64,000 bases of DNA, from positions 2,046,001 to 2,110,000 of the forward strand of contig NZ_JBDLLW010000001.1 in assembly GCF_043789415.1 (NCBI RefSeq), written 5' to 3'. The stretch is from Renibacterium sp043789415. Lineage in GTDB: Bacteria; Actinomycetota; Actinomycetes; Actinomycetales; Micrococcaceae. Positions 30,969 to 40,721 of this stretch are shown one piece after another. The notes beneath the pieces are model-generated. The model did not search any database. It saw only the letters and a list, made by a program, of their open reading frames with translations, and was not told the DNA's origin. How positions within the stretch are numbered: the stretch's first letter is position 1; each line of letters opens with the position of its first letter. The translations under genes and the position numbers were made by a program.

Positions 30969-33638
30969 CTAGTGTTGCTTTGCCCGACGGCGTTGAGTTG
31001 AACTCAGATAAAGCGTGAGCCCCGCCACCAGCAGAGCGCTCGCACCCAGCAGCGGCCAGAGCAGATCCGCACCGGTGTTCGGCAACTCGCTCTCAGCTCC
31101 TGCCTGGGCGGGATCACTGCCAGCTTCGGAAGGCGAGCCGTTCGCAGGCTTCCCAGCAGGCTTGACGCTCGGCGTCGTGACACTGGGCGTCGTGACACTG
31201 GGCGTGGTCGGGGTGACCGCTGCCTTTTGCAAGGTCAGCGTGCCGACCGCAGGGGCGAGCACCTTATTGATGTCCTCGGTGCCGACAACGGTGATGGTGT
31301 AGTCACCCGGTGCGGCATCCGCGGGGATTGTCACCGGCAGAGAGATGGTGCCCTCAGCCGAAGCGACGGCGGTCTTGCCGCTCAGGATCGGTGTCGCCGC
31401 GCTCAGTAGCGCCGTGCGCTGCTGAGCCTGTACGGATTTCGCCGAGGCAGATTTGGGCTGCACGGTGACCGAGTAGATGCTGCCGCGAGTCAAGCCACTC
31501 GCCGTCAAAGTCACTTGCTTCCCTGCCTCGCTGGTCAGGTTTGCTGCTTTGGGCACAGCACGCCACTGGGTATCAACCTGGCATTCATTACCGGTGATCA
31601 CCTTTGAATAGATGTCCTTGGTGGAGACCCCTGTTGCCCCGGTGATATCGGTCGGGATGGTCAGGGTCTTCAGATAGGTATTGGCGATCTCATTGGCGCA
31701 GTCGTGGCTGCCCAGGTAGGCGGTATGGTCATTGCCCGCCACGGTCAGCAGGGTGCTGCCAGTGGCCTTAGCCAGCACAACACCGTTGGGATAGGGAGTG
31801 GCCGGATCATAGGTCGTCGAGATCACCAGGACGTTCGAGAGCGCCTTGAGCTCGGTTCCCTGAGCCAGAGTGCCTTTCACCTTGTAGTAGGCGCACCAGT
31901 CTGCCTGGGGCTCCACGCCGCGCTGAGTGCCGTCGGAGTTCTTTCCGGGATCGGTGAAAGGTGCCACCCGATAGGTTTCCAGGATGTTCTGCTTCGCGGT
32001 TGCATCATCCACCGGTTCAGGTGAGCCGTTGTCCACACAGCTGATCGTGGGGAACGCTGCACTCGTGGTGGATTGGTACTGGCCTTCAGGGCTGCGCTGC
32101 CAGTAGCTATCGGAGAGCGCGAGCAGATCGCTGATGTCCTCGCCCGCCTTTGCCGCGGCTAGACCCGCATTCAGCTGCGGCCATTCGTCCTCGGAGTACA
32201 TCGCCTCGATCGTGGCATTGGTGAAGTCCTGGAAGCTCAGCGGACGTTTCAGGCTGACGCTGCCATAGGTGTCAGCACCCCAGGCCTTTTGCGAGAGGGC
32301 CTGGTAATGAGCGAGCAGGGTTGCCTTGTCCGAGTTGGTGCCCAGCGCACAGGGCACATCGGTCCCATTGAAGTTGAAGCCGTTGTTCTCGGCGCAAGCC
32401 GCCATGAACTGCTCGAAGGTCGCTTGGAAGCCCTTGATCTGGTCATTGGGGTCGGCTTCGGAATTACCGGTGATGTCTTTGAACTTCGCGGCTTCCGCGG
32501 GGTTGTTCTCGAAGGGATTCACCACGCCGTCGATGATCATCGATCGGATATTCGCCGGGAACTGTAATTCGTAGTGGTAGGCGATCGAGGTGCCATAGGA
32601 GAAACCCAAGTAGTTGACTCGGCTGTCGCCCACCACGCTGCGCAGCACATCCAGATCCTTCACCACGTTGTTGGTGCCGACATTCGCAATGAAGTCTTCG
32701 CCGTCGATCCCGAAGCCCTTACCGGTGTTGTCGTAGCAGGCCTGGGTGCCTCGTTCCAGGGTCTTGTTCAGATCCGCAGAGCTCAGCAGGTCACTGCCTT
32801 GGTGCTGTGCGTCGATGAACTCATTCGAGGCACACTGGATGGACGGCGCGGAAGAACCAACACCGCGCGGATCGAAGCCGATCAGATCGTAATCGCCGAG
32901 CAGATCTGCCTGATCGAAGAAGCCGCCGACGTTATTGGCCAGGCTCATTCCGGGGAAGCCGGGGCCGCCCGGATCCATGAACAGGTTCTGCTTTTTAGCA
33001 TTTCCGCCGGGCAGATGAATGCGCAGCATAGCCACCGCGATGGTGGTTCCGTTGGGCTTCGAGTAGTCGAGCGGCACAATTGCGTAGCCACAGGTGTAGA
33101 CGGCTCCCGCGAAATAATCGCCGGTTCCGTAATCAGCGCAGGACTCCCACTTCACACTCTGCCGATAGTAGTTCTCCAGGCCAGCGGGGATGACGCCGGC
33201 GCCGGTGCCGCCAGCTTTCGGGGCGCCGATCCGGTAGGTATTGGTGCCGGTACCGAAGTTATTGACGACGCTCCGCGAGATCCCGGTTCCCTCCGGGTTG
33301 CTGGAGCCGTAGATCGCGGGATCGGTCGGATCGAGCGGTCCGGGGACGCCGGGAGGGAGCTGCGCGGGTTTCTTCGCTGCGGGAGCTTTCGCCGGCGTGG
33401 GGGTTGGCTTCCCGATGATCGGCGACGTCGGCGTCGGCTTCGGCGGGATGGCCACTGTCTCGCCGGGAACGCTGACCGGCGTCGCTGCCGAGTCGGCCGC
33501 TGGGCTGGGCGGCGGCAGCTCTTCATTCGAGCTGGTCGGAGCATGGATCACATCGGCGTTCGCGAGGCCGGGGAGCCCGACCAGGGCAATGCTCAGGGCC
33601 GCAGCTGTAGCCAGGCCCATTCGTGCTGTATTTCGCAT
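30969..33638 (-). CDS. Cell-wall-anchored tripeptidyl-aminopeptidase-like alpha/beta hydrolase (LPNTG)
   Basis: 889 aa. A signal peptide (ALSIALVGLPGLANA) and a Pro/Thr-rich stretch precede the hydrolase. The nucleophile is in YLGFSYGTSIAYHY (~347), with the acid in TTYDPATPYPNG (~612) and His in GNDHTAYLGS (~636), as in Streptomyces tripeptidyl aminopeptidases (TAP family). After a beta-rich domain and a TTPSV repeat comes LPNTG (~850-854), a hydrophobic helix and the basic tail RRRAKQH: a sortase substrate. ATG 33638 is preferred; 25 further codons are open upstream. Cell-wall display suits trimming of peptides released by the nearby subtilase. No sortase gene is in the window. Confidence 0.92.
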   Translation of the reverse strand: MRNTARMGLATAAALSIALVGLPGLANADVIHAPTSSNEELPPPSPAADSAATPVSVPGETVAIPPKPTPTSPIIGKPTPTPAKAPAAKKPAQLPPGVPGPLDPTDPAIYGSSNPEGTGISRSVVNNFGTGTNTYRIGAPKAGGTGAGVIPAGLENYYRQSVKWESCADYGTGDYFAGAVYTCGYAIVPLDYSKPNGTTIAVAMLRIHLPGGNAKKQNLFMDPGGPGFPGMSLANNVGGFFDQADLLGDYDLIGFDPRGVGSSAPSIQCASNEFIDAQHQGSDLLSSADLNKTLERGTQACYDNTGKGFGIDGEDFIANVGTNNVVKDLDVLRSVVGDSRVNYLGFSYGTSIAYHYELQFPANIRSMIIDGVVNPFENNPAEAAKFKDITGNSEADPNDQIKGFQATFEQFMAACAENNGFNFNGTDVPCALGTNSDKATLLAHYQALSQKAWGADTYGSVSLKRPLSFQDFTNATIEAMYSEDEWPQLNAGLAAAKAGEDISDLLALSDSYWQRSPEGQYQSTTSAAFPTISCVDNGSPEPVDDATAKQNILETYRVAPFTDPGKNSDGTQRGVEPQADWCAYYKVKGTLAQGTELKALSNVLVISTTYDPATPYPNGVVLAKATGSTLLTVAGNDHTAYLGSHDCANEIANTYLKTLTIPTDITGATGVSTKDIYSKVITGNECQVDTQWRAVPKAANLTSEAGKQVTLTASGLTRGSIYSVTVQPKSASAKSVQAQQRTALLSAATPILSGKTAVASAEGTISLPVTIPADAAPGDYTITVVGTEDINKVLAPAVGTLTLQKAAVTPTTPSVTTPSVTTPSVKPAGKPANGSPSEAGSDPAQAGAESELPNTGADLLWPLLGASALLVAGLTLYLSSTQRRRAKQH

Positions 33639-33861
33639 GGGTATCCAGTCTGGAAGTGAGCGATGCCCTGAGGCCAGGCCTGAGCATCGCTCGTGATGGT
33701 CGATTGCACCCACCGGAGAAAGTCACTCACCGGATCGATTCGCTGCGAAAGTCGCTGTCAAACCTGATCTCGAAGTAGATGCTCCGATCAACAATAATCA
33801 CTTTTGGCTGAAATGAGAGCTAAAGCACATTAAATTTTCACAGTCGTAACAAATCGCAGGC

Positions 33862-34794
33862 TCAGCGATGCTCGGCTTCCCGGATCGCGCCGAGCGCGCT
33901 GGATAGCTCGGGATATCTCCAGCTGAAACCGGCCGCTCGCAGTTTCTCCGGCGCGACCCAGCGGCTCTTGAGTACCAGTTCGGTTTCGGTGCGGATCACC
34001 ACCGCGCCGAAGCTGAGCAACCAGCGCGGGGTGGGAAGCCCGAAAGGAATGCGCAGGGCTGCGCGCACTTGTCTCATGAGTTCTCGGTTTTCCACCACCT
34101 GCGGGGCGGCGAGGTTGATGGCGCCCTGCAGCTCCGGATGCTCGTGAATGAAGAGGACAGCGCGGAAGACATCCTCAACGTGGATCCAGCTGTACTTCTG
34201 GCTGCCTTCACCCATCGACCCTCCCAGGCCGCAGCGGCTCAGGATCTCAAAGGGGCGCATCACTCCAGCTCCTCCAGGGCCCTTGCGAGCTGAGCCACGG
34301 CCGGCCGGACCCATCACGATCGACATCCTCAGCGGGATCTTCCGGGTGTGCGGAGTGCTCGCAGCGCTCAGTTCGGCTTCCCAGGCCTTGGCAACCTCGA
34401 CCGAGAAGCCAGCGCCTAGCTCGCCGTCGTCCTCGCTTTGCGGACGGTCTTCGGCGTGCCGGTAGATGGTGCCCGTGCTCGCGTTGAACCAGTCACGGGG
34501 CGGCGTGGCGCATCCCGCGATGGCCTTGCCCAGCTCGGCGGTGGTTTCCGTGCGCGAAGAACGGATGAGCGCCTTATTCTCTGAGTTGTAACGGCAACTG
34601 ACGCTCTTGCCCGCGAGGTTCACCAGCAGATCCGAACCTTCCAATAGCTCGCTGAGACCGGTTGTGTCGCCCCAGCCGGGTTGCGTGCCGCGGCCGATCT
34701 GGCGGACTTCCCAGCCTTCTTCGCTGAACCGTCGGCGCAGATGACGTCCGATGAACCCGCTGGCGCCGGCTAAGACCACGATCCGTTGAGTCAT
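33862..34794 (-). CDS. TIGR01777-family NAD(P)-dependent epimerase (YfcH-like)
   Basis: 310 aa. Atypical short-chain dehydrogenase: VVLAGASGFIGRHLRRRF is the nucleotide-binding loop, FNASTGTIY and the later SWIHVEDVFRAVLF and INLAAPQVV are diagnostic of the YfcH group. Physiological substrate is unknown for the family. ATG overlaps the stop of the TetR gene (ATGA), so the two are one transcript and the protein is probably under that TetR's control. Confidence 0.88.
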   Translation of the reverse strand: MTQRIVVLAGASGFIGRHLRRRFSEEGWEVRQIGRGTQPGWGDTTGLSELLEGSDLLVNLAGKSVSCRYNSENKALIRSSRTETTAELGKAIAGCATPPRDWFNASTGTIYRHAEDRPQSEDDGELGAGFSVEVAKAWEAELSAASTPHTRKIPLRMSIVMGPAGRGSARKGPGGAGVMRPFEILSRCGLGGSMGEGSQKYSWIHVEDVFRAVLFIHEHPELQGAINLAAPQVVENRELMRQVRAALRIPFGLPTPRWLLSFGAVVIRTETELVLKSRWVAPEKLRAAGFSWRYPELSSALGAIREAEHR

Positions 34795-35447
34795 GATTGA
34801 ACCTTTCGCATCAGGCTGAGTGCGTCCTCGACGAGTTTGCGCGCCACCGGCAGTTTGGCCAGACTGAGCAGCCGAGCGATCAGCGGGGAGGCGCCCCTGG
34901 CCAGTGCCCTGGTGCGCCGTTGGCCCTCTGAGTTGTCGTTGACCCAGAAAAAGGTGAGCGCCAAATAGCCGAGCCAGAGCAATTCCGGAAGGTCCTTGCG
35001 AAGGCTGGCCGGTGCCGAGCCGTTAGCGCCCTCGATGGTCAGCCGGAATAGCTCGATAGCGTCTCGGCGGGAGTCGGCTGAGGCCGCATTGAAGGGACTC
35101 GCGGTACTCGTCGGTGAGATGGCGGTCTGCAGGAATGCGGCTCCGAAGGAGTGATAAGGGGCCATTACCGAGATTCCGGCCTGCAGTACCAGTTCCAGGC
35201 GCCTGGCTAACGAGCTTTCGGTCTCCAAGGCTCGTAAAGCGGCGCCGCGGTGCTCTTGCTGGATCCTTGCGTAGAGCTCCTGCACCAGATCGTCTTTGGA
35301 CTCGAAGTAGTAGTAGGCGCTGCCTAAGGAGACGCCGGCGTGCTGCGCAATAGCCCGCATAGTGGTTTTTTGATAGCCCTGCTCTCGAAACATTCCGAGA
35401 GCGGTATCTATCACCAGCTGCTTGGTCTGCTCGCTTTTCGCAGTCAT
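34791..35447 (-). CDS. TetR-family regulator divergent from cstA
   Basis: 218 aa. HTH: TTMRAIAQHAGVSLGSAYYY then FESKDDLVQELY, with AYYYFESKDDL typical of TetR. The C-terminal half carries the ligand pocket. Two identical palindromes TTGAACGCGTTCAA lie between this gene and cstA; the nearer one is 13 bp from its ATG, which implies autorepression and control of the divergent transcript. Confidence 0.92.
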   Translation of the reverse strand: MTAKSEQTKQLVIDTALGMFREQGYQKTTMRAIAQHAGVSLGSAYYYFESKDDLVQELYARIQQEHRGAALRALETESSLARRLELVLQAGISVMAPYHSFGAAFLQTAISPTSTASPFNAASADSRRDAIELFRLTIEGANGSAPASLRKDLPELLWLGYLALTFFWVNDNSEGQRRTRALARGASPLIARLLSLAKLPVARKLVEDALSLMRKVQS

Positions 35448-35460
35448 CTCAACCCCTTAT

Positions 35461-35507
35461 TTGAACGCGTTCAATTAACAGTAGAACATATAATTGAACG
35501 CGTTCAA
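35461..35507. promoter_or_regulatory. Two identical TetR operators
   Basis: TTGAACGCGTTCAA is present at 35461-35474 and 35494-35507, each a perfect 14-bp palindrome, centres 33 bp apart (about three helical turns). They fill the divergent TetR / cstA promoter region. Confidence 0.85.
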
Positions 35508-35589
35508 AATATTTGCTGAGGGATCTGCTGTGGCTCGTCCCCGAGCTCGGGGTAATCTGGAGCACACAGCAGATTCTCAAGGAGGAGAC

Positions 35590-37848
35590 ATGCCCGAACG
35601 CGCTTCAACTGCTTTACAGCAGGATCCGGAACTGCCACCGGTTGCGGTGGACCCAGATCGCCTCGTGGCTGAGGATAAGAGATGGACGCCGGTCAAAATC
35701 GCGCTGTGGGTAGTGATTGCGCTGCTGGGTGGTTTCGCCTGGGTGATGATCGCGGTGCTGCGCGGTGAGACTGTGAACGCGATCTGGTTCGTCTTCGCGG
35801 CGGTGTGTACCTATTTCATCGCTTACCGGTTCTACTCGAAGTACATCGAGAAGTACCTGCTCAAGCCCAATGATCGACGGGCCACGCCGGCCGAGTACAA
35901 GGCCGATGGAAAGGACTTCGCCGCCACCGACAGGCGGATTCTCTTCGGCCATCACTTCGCCGCGATCGCTGGCGCCGGGCCGCTCGTCGGACCCGTGTTA
36001 GCCGCGCAGATGGGGTACCTGCCGGGCACCTTGTGGATCATCGTCGGCGTGGTGCTCGCCGGAGCCGTGCAGGACTATCTGGTGATGTTCTTCTCGATGC
36101 GCCGAGGTGGCCGCTCGCTGGGCCAGATGGCCAGAGATGAACTCGGTGTGATCGGCGGTACCGCCGCCCTGATCGCCACCTTGGTGATCATGGTGATTAT
36201 CGTGGCGATTCTCGCGCTCGTCGTGGTCAACGCGCTCGCCGAGAGCCCCTGGGGTGTCTTCTCAGTATCGATGACGATTCCGATCGCACTGTTCATGGGC
36301 TGCTATCTGAGGTTCTTCCGGCCCGGCAAAGTCACCGAAGTCTCGATCATCGGCTTCGCCCTGCTGATGCTCGCCATCGTCGGTGGTGGCTGGGTCAGCC
36401 ACACCGAGTGGGGTGCCGCATTCTTCCACCTGGACAAGGTGACCATCGCCTGGGGCATCATCATCTACGGATTCATCGCCGCCATTCTGCCCGTTTGGCT
36501 ACTGCTCGCCCCGCGAGACTACCTCTCCACCTTCATGAAGGTCGGGGTGATCGTGATGCTCGCCCTGGCGATCGTCGTGGTGCGGCCCGAGATCAATGTG
36601 CCCGCCTTCAGCGAATTCGCGGGTAAGGACAACGGCCCGGTGTTCTCCGGCTCGATCTTCCCCTTCCTGTTCGTGACCATCGCCTGCGGGGCCCTATCGG
36701 GTTTCCACGCCCTGATCTCCTCGGGGACCACGCCGAAGCTGATCGAGAAAGAGCGGCAGACCAGGTTCATCGGCTACGGCGGGATGCTGATGGAGTCCTT
36801 TGTCGCCATCATGGCTCTGGTGGCCGCTCTCTCGATTGACCGGGGGATCTACTTCGCGATGAACTCTTCGGCGGCGGCCACCGGTGGAACCGTGGAGGGT
36901 GCCGTCGCCTTCGTGAACTCCCTGGGACTCAGCGGAGTTCACTTGAGCCCCGAGACACTCACCCAGACTGCGCAGAACGTCGGGGAGCAAACAGTGATAT
37001 CCCGCACCGGGGGTGCCCCGACGCTGGCCGTTGGCTTGGCGCAGATCATGCATCAATTCGTCGGAGGCCAAGCCTTCATGAGCTTCTGGTACCACTTCGC
37101 CATTATGTTCGAGGCGCTCTTCATCTTGACCGCGGTCGACGCCGGTACCCGGGTCTCCCGCTTCATGTTGCAGGATGCGCTCGGCAATTTCGTGCCCAAG
37201 CTCAAGGACACTTCATGGCGCCCCGGCGCCTGGGCGACCACCGCCGTCATGGTAGCTGCTTGGGGGGCCGTGCTGCTGATGGGTGTCACCGATCCGCTCG
37301 GTGGTATTAACACGCTGTTCCCGCTCTTCGGCATCGCCAATCAACTGCTCGCCGCCATCGCACTGGCCATCTGCCTGGTGATCGTAGCCCGGAACGGCAG
37401 CTGGAAGTACCTCTGGATCGTCGGGTTGCCACTAGCCTTCGCCGCCGTCGTCACGATCACGGCGTCGTACCAGAAGATTTTCTCTCCGGTGCCCGCGGTC
37501 GGCTACTTCGCTCAGAACGCCCAGTTCTCTCAGGCCCTCGCCGACGGCAAGACCTCGTTCGGTACCGCTAAGACCGTTGCCGCGATGGAGGCTGTGGTGC
37601 GCAATACGATGATCCAGGGCGTGCTCTCGGTGATCTTCGTGGTGCTTTCCATCGTGGTCATTCTGGTGGCTTTGTGGATGACGCTCAAAGCCTTCCGGGC
37701 ACGCACTATTTCCAGTAACGAGGACCCCGCAGTCGCCTCGCGGATCTTCGCTCCAGCCGGTTTGCTGCCGAGTGCTGAAGAACAGAAGATTCAAGCGGAA
37801 TGGGATGCTCTTCCCGAGGCCCAGCGAGTGGTGAGGCGAGGTCATTGA
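35590..37848 (+). CDS. cstA: CstA-family carbon-starvation / pyruvate transporter
   Basis: 752 aa, polytopic (about 16-18 helices). GHHFAAIAGAGPLVGPVLAAQ, YLPGTLWIIVG and GALSGFHALISSGTTPK are CstA signatures. Family members import pyruvate or peptides at carbon starvation. ATG 35590 has AAGGAGGAGAC directly upstream; the frame is open further back to the second TetR operator but those codons are probably leader. It overlaps the YbdD-like gene by 4 bp. Regulation by the divergent TetR through the twin operators is strongly suggested. Confidence 0.95.
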   Translation: MPERASTALQQDPELPPVAVDPDRLVAEDKRWTPVKIALWVVIALLGGFAWVMIAVLRGETVNAIWFVFAAVCTYFIAYRFYSKYIEKYLLKPNDRRATPAEYKADGKDFAATDRRILFGHHFAAIAGAGPLVGPVLAAQMGYLPGTLWIIVGVVLAGAVQDYLVMFFSMRRGGRSLGQMARDELGVIGGTAALIATLVIMVIIVAILALVVVNALAESPWGVFSVSMTIPIALFMGCYLRFFRPGKVTEVSIIGFALLMLAIVGGGWVSHTEWGAAFFHLDKVTIAWGIIIYGFIAAILPVWLLLAPRDYLSTFMKVGVIVMLALAIVVVRPEINVPAFSEFAGKDNGPVFSGSIFPFLFVTIACGALSGFHALISSGTTPKLIEKERQTRFIGYGGMLMESFVAIMALVAALSIDRGIYFAMNSSAAATGGTVEGAVAFVNSLGLSGVHLSPETLTQTAQNVGEQTVISRTGGAPTLAVGLAQIMHQFVGGQAFMSFWYHFAIMFEALFILTAVDAGTRVSRFMLQDALGNFVPKLKDTSWRPGAWATTAVMVAAWGAVLLMGVTDPLGGINTLFPLFGIANQLLAAIALAICLVIVARNGSWKYLWIVGLPLAFAAVVTITASYQKIFSPVPAVGYFAQNAQFSQALADGKTSFGTAKTVAAMEAVVRNTMIQGVLSVIFVVLSIVVILVALWMTLKAFRARTISSNEDPAVASRIFAPAGLLPSAEEQKIQAEWDALPEAQRVVRRGH

Positions 37849-38048
37849 ACGGTTCCTGGAATCGTGTGCTGCGTTTGATGAAAGCTGTGCGCTGGTATAT
37901 CAAGGGCTTGATGGGGGAGGACGCTTACCAGAAGTATCAGATTCATCAGCTGACCGCCCACCCCGGGGCGCCGATGATGACCGAGCGGCAGTTCTGGCGG
38001 GACCACACGGATCGACAGGATGCCAATCCGCAGGGGCATTGCTGCTAG
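37845..38048 (+). CDS. YbdD/YjiX-family small protein, partner of CstA
   Basis: 67 aa from TTG 37845, which overlaps the cstA stop (TTGA); alternatives are GTG 37866 and ATG 37878. The body YIKGLMGEDAYQKYQIHQLT, then FWRDHTDRQDANPQGHCC, matches the DUF466 family that nearly always follows cstA or btsT. Its function is probably to assist the transporter. The conserved CC end is present. Confidence 0.88.
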   Translation: MNGSWNRVLRLMKAVRWYIKGLMGEDAYQKYQIHQLTAHPGAPMMTERQFWRDHTDRQDANPQGHCC

Positions 38049-38056
38049 ATACCGAG

Positions 38057-38806
38057 TCAGCCGAATCCTCGGATGGCGGTCAGTGGTCCTGTGGTCTGAC
38101 CGCCGTCCACCGGCAGCGTCACGCCGGTGATCCAGGAGGCATCGCTCGATGCCAGAAAAGCGATGGCCGAGGCGATGTCCTCAGGTTCTCCGACCCTGCC
38201 GAGCGGGCAGAACGGCAGCATTTTATCCGCGCCTCCGGGGACCTTGGACCAGGCTCGGGTTCGCACAGTGCCCGGAGCCACCACATTGATGCGCACCCCG
38301 TCCGAGCCCAATGTGACCGCAAGGTTCTTAGCTAGAATACCCAGTCCGGCCTTTGCGCTGGAGTAACCCGGGCCGCCGAAGGCGAGCAGGGCGTTGACGG
38401 AGCTGACCAGTACGATGGCGCCCCGGCTCGCCCGCAGAGCCGGGGTGCACGCCTTGATCAGTCGCACCGGGGCGTGCAGATTGAGATCGACGACTCGCTC
38501 CCATTGACGTTCTTCCAGGGGATCAACGGTGGGGATCTCCCCGCCCGCCACCGAGGCTAGGACGTCGATCCGGCCAAAGCCGTGCAGTACCGCGCTGATC
38601 GCCTGTTCGACCGATTCGGTGCTCAGCACATCGCAAGGCACCGCAAGGGCAGCTCCCGCCCACTCGGTCACCAGTTCGGTAGCTGCCCCTGGATCGGAGT
38701 CGAGAATCGCTACCCGGGCGCCCTCGGAGAGGAAGCGCCGGGCGGTAGCGTGCCCGATACCGTGCGCACCACCGGTGACAATCACCACCTGATCTGAGAA
38801 TCTCAT
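38057..38806 (-). CDS. Short-chain dehydrogenase/reductase
   Basis: 249 aa classical SDR: VIVTGGAHGIGHATARRF for NAD(P), SSVNALLAFGGPGYSSAKAG with the Ser and YxxxK active site, and a C-terminal VDGGQTTG. A single gene convergent with the YbdD-like gene 8 bp away and separate from the ABC genes. Substrate not predictable. Confidence 0.9.
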   Translation of the reverse strand: MRFSDQVVIVTGGAHGIGHATARRFLSEGARVAILDSDPGAATELVTEWAGAALAVPCDVLSTESVEQAISAVLHGFGRIDVLASVAGGEIPTVDPLEERQWERVVDLNLHAPVRLIKACTPALRASRGAIVLVSSVNALLAFGGPGYSSAKAGLGILAKNLAVTLGSDGVRINVVAPGTVRTRAWSKVPGGADKMLPFCPLGRVGEPEDIASAIAFLASSDASWITGVTLPVDGGQTTGPLTAIRGFG

Positions 38807-38835
38807 ATCTCGAACTTACGCCGAACCCCGGGTGC

Positions 38836-39603
38836 TCAGCGCTTATCCCAACGAAATTTCTTAGCCCCGTAGTAAGCGAAGACGATGGTCCAGAGCAGCA
38901 TGATCGCCATCGCCGGAACATAATCGTTCCAGGCCGGCGCGGTCTGCCAGGCCTGCATCACCAGGGTGGCCAGCGCGCCGCCAGGACTGACCAGCTGCAG
39001 TATCCGGAAATCACCGCCCGGCAGCGCCATGGTCCAGATCGCGGTGCCCAGCACAACGATCAGGAAAGGCATCACGGTGATCTGGGCTGCGGCCGCCGAA
39101 GGAGTGTAAACACTGGTAAAAAGTCCGCAAGCGGCACACATGGCGACTATCAGCAGGGTGGCTGCCACGAGCAAAAGCGGCTGGTGCGGCAGACTGGCTC
39201 CCCGGGCGAAATACGCGATCAGGATCACCACGAGCTGGAGCAGCACCATCACGATGCTGGGTAGTAGCATGCCAGCAAAGATCGCACCATTTGAGGCTTC
39301 TCCGCTGCGCAGTCTCTTGAGGAAGAGCTCTTCGCGCCTGGTAGCGAGAGTGGTGGTCGCGGTCAGATAGACGCCCATGACGGGAATCAGGGATAACATC
39401 AGCACCACTTGCAGGGTTGGAGTGTCCCCTCCCTGACCGGTAAAAATGTAAAAGGCGCCAAAGAACAGCGGAAGAAACAGGGCTCCGGTGAGCACCGTCT
39501 TATTGCGGAAGGTGATCTTGGCTTCGGCTCCGGCGATGGAAAGCGCCCTGGAGAGCGCACTGACTCGACGGCTTTGGAAATCGGTGTTGTTCAGCGTGCT
39601 CAT
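38836..39603 (-). CDS. ABC-2 type transporter permease
   Basis: 255 aa with six membrane helices in the ABC-2 arrangement; LVSPGGALATLVMQAW is the loop typical of drug or antibiotic exporters. It overlaps the ATP-binding gene by 4 bp. Exports an unknown hydrophobic compound or lantibiotic-like stressor. Confidence 0.9.
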   Translation of the reverse strand: MSTLNNTDFQSRRVSALSRALSIAGAEAKITFRNKTVLTGALFLPLFFGAFYIFTGQGGDTPTLQVVLMLSLIPVMGVYLTATTTLATRREELFLKRLRSGEASNGAIFAGMLLPSIVMVLLQLVVILIAYFARGASLPHQPLLLVAATLLIVAMCAACGLFTSVYTPSAAAAQITVMPFLIVVLGTAIWTMALPGGDFRILQLVSPGGALATLVMQAWQTAPAWNDYVPAMAIMLLWTIVFAYYGAKKFRWDKR

Positions 39604-40595
39604 CGTGAGGCCTCCAGCTTCAGTGCTTTCGATTGATCGGGGGTGCTGCTGCTTGAACCGGCAGAGCTGATGCGACGGAAGACTTCATCGAGAGATGCCT
39701 CTGAAGCATTCAGCCTGGCAAGGACCAGATTTCTGCCCGCTGCCCAATTCAGCAGCCGGCCCAGATCGGTCTGCAATTGCTGGGTACGAATGGTCAGTCG
39801 CAATTCAGATGCCTCAACGGAGACCGTCGGGGTCGGTGACAACCCTTCAAGGCTGCTGCCGAGAGGCAACGAGAAACTGATGATCGCAGGTTCCGAGCTG
39901 AGTACTTCGCTCACTGTTCCGCTGAGTGCGAGTTGGCCTTCGTGCATGATAGCCAAGCGTTCGGCCAGCTGAGTGGCTTCTTCGAGGTAATGCGTGGTGA
40001 GGAAGATCGTGGTGCCATTGCGGTGCAACTCGCTGATCACCGACCAGGTACGGGCTCGGGATTCCGGATCAAGACCGGTGGTGGGTTCGTCGAGGAACAG
40101 AACTTCGGGCCGGTTGACGGTGGCCAGCACCAGATCCAGGCGTCGTCGCTGGCCGCCGGAAAGCTGTTTCACTCGAACCGTGGCTTTATTCGAGAGTTCG
40201 AGGGTTTCCAAGGCCTGCGCGGTGATCCGCTTCCGAGCCGTTGCTGAGCCGCTGACCGCGGACGACAGCTTCAGCCAGAGATCAACGGTCTCTTGAACAC
40301 TCAGGTCATCGGCAAATCCTGCTTCCTGCAGCATAATGCCCAGGCGGGGTCGCAGCTGCACTTTGTTGAGGAAAGGGTCGCCGCCGAGCAGCCGCACCTC
40401 ACCGGAGCTCACCGCCCGGTGGCCCTCCAAGGTTTCCATCGTGGTGGTCTTCCCGGCGCCGTTGGTGCCCAGCAGAGCGAAGAACTCCCCGTGTCGGATT
40501 GTCAGGTCGATGCCTTTCACGGCTTCGAAACTGCCGTATCGACAGCGCATGCCCTGGGCTGAAATAGCGATCTCATCTTCTGGAATATTCTGCAT
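39600..40595 (-). CDS. ABC transporter ATP-binding protein (drug-export type)
   Basis: 331 aa. Walker A GTNGAGKTTTMETLEG, signature VKQLSGGQRRRLDLVLA, Walker B VLFLDEPTTGLDP and switch TTHYLEEA are all intact. The C-terminal ~90 residues are the extension seen in daunorubicin-type exporters. ATG 40595 is preferred; 17 further codons are open. Divergent from a two-component system which may control it. Confidence 0.93.
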   Translation of the reverse strand: MQNIPEDEIAISAQGMRCRYGSFEAVKGIDLTIRHGEFFALLGTNGAGKTTTMETLEGHRAVSSGEVRLLGGDPFLNKVQLRPRLGIMLQEAGFADDLSVQETVDLWLKLSSAVSGSATARKRITAQALETLELSNKATVRVKQLSGGQRRRLDLVLATVNRPEVLFLDEPTTGLDPESRARTWSVISELHRNGTTIFLTTHYLEEATQLAERLAIMHEGQLALSGTVSEVLSSEPAIISFSLPLGSSLEGLSPTPTVSVEASELRLTIRTQQLQTDLGRLLNWAAGRNLVLARLNASEASLDEVFRRISSAGSSSSTPDQSKALKLEASR

Positions 40596-40721
40596 ACCTT
40601 CAGCATGCGTCAGAACGCTTCGAGCGCGGCAGCCCCAGGACGTCATCAGTGATGCTGAATTGTGTCCGCCTGCACCATGACTTTTGTCATACCTCTACGA
40701 TGGCCAGATGAGGTCGAAATC

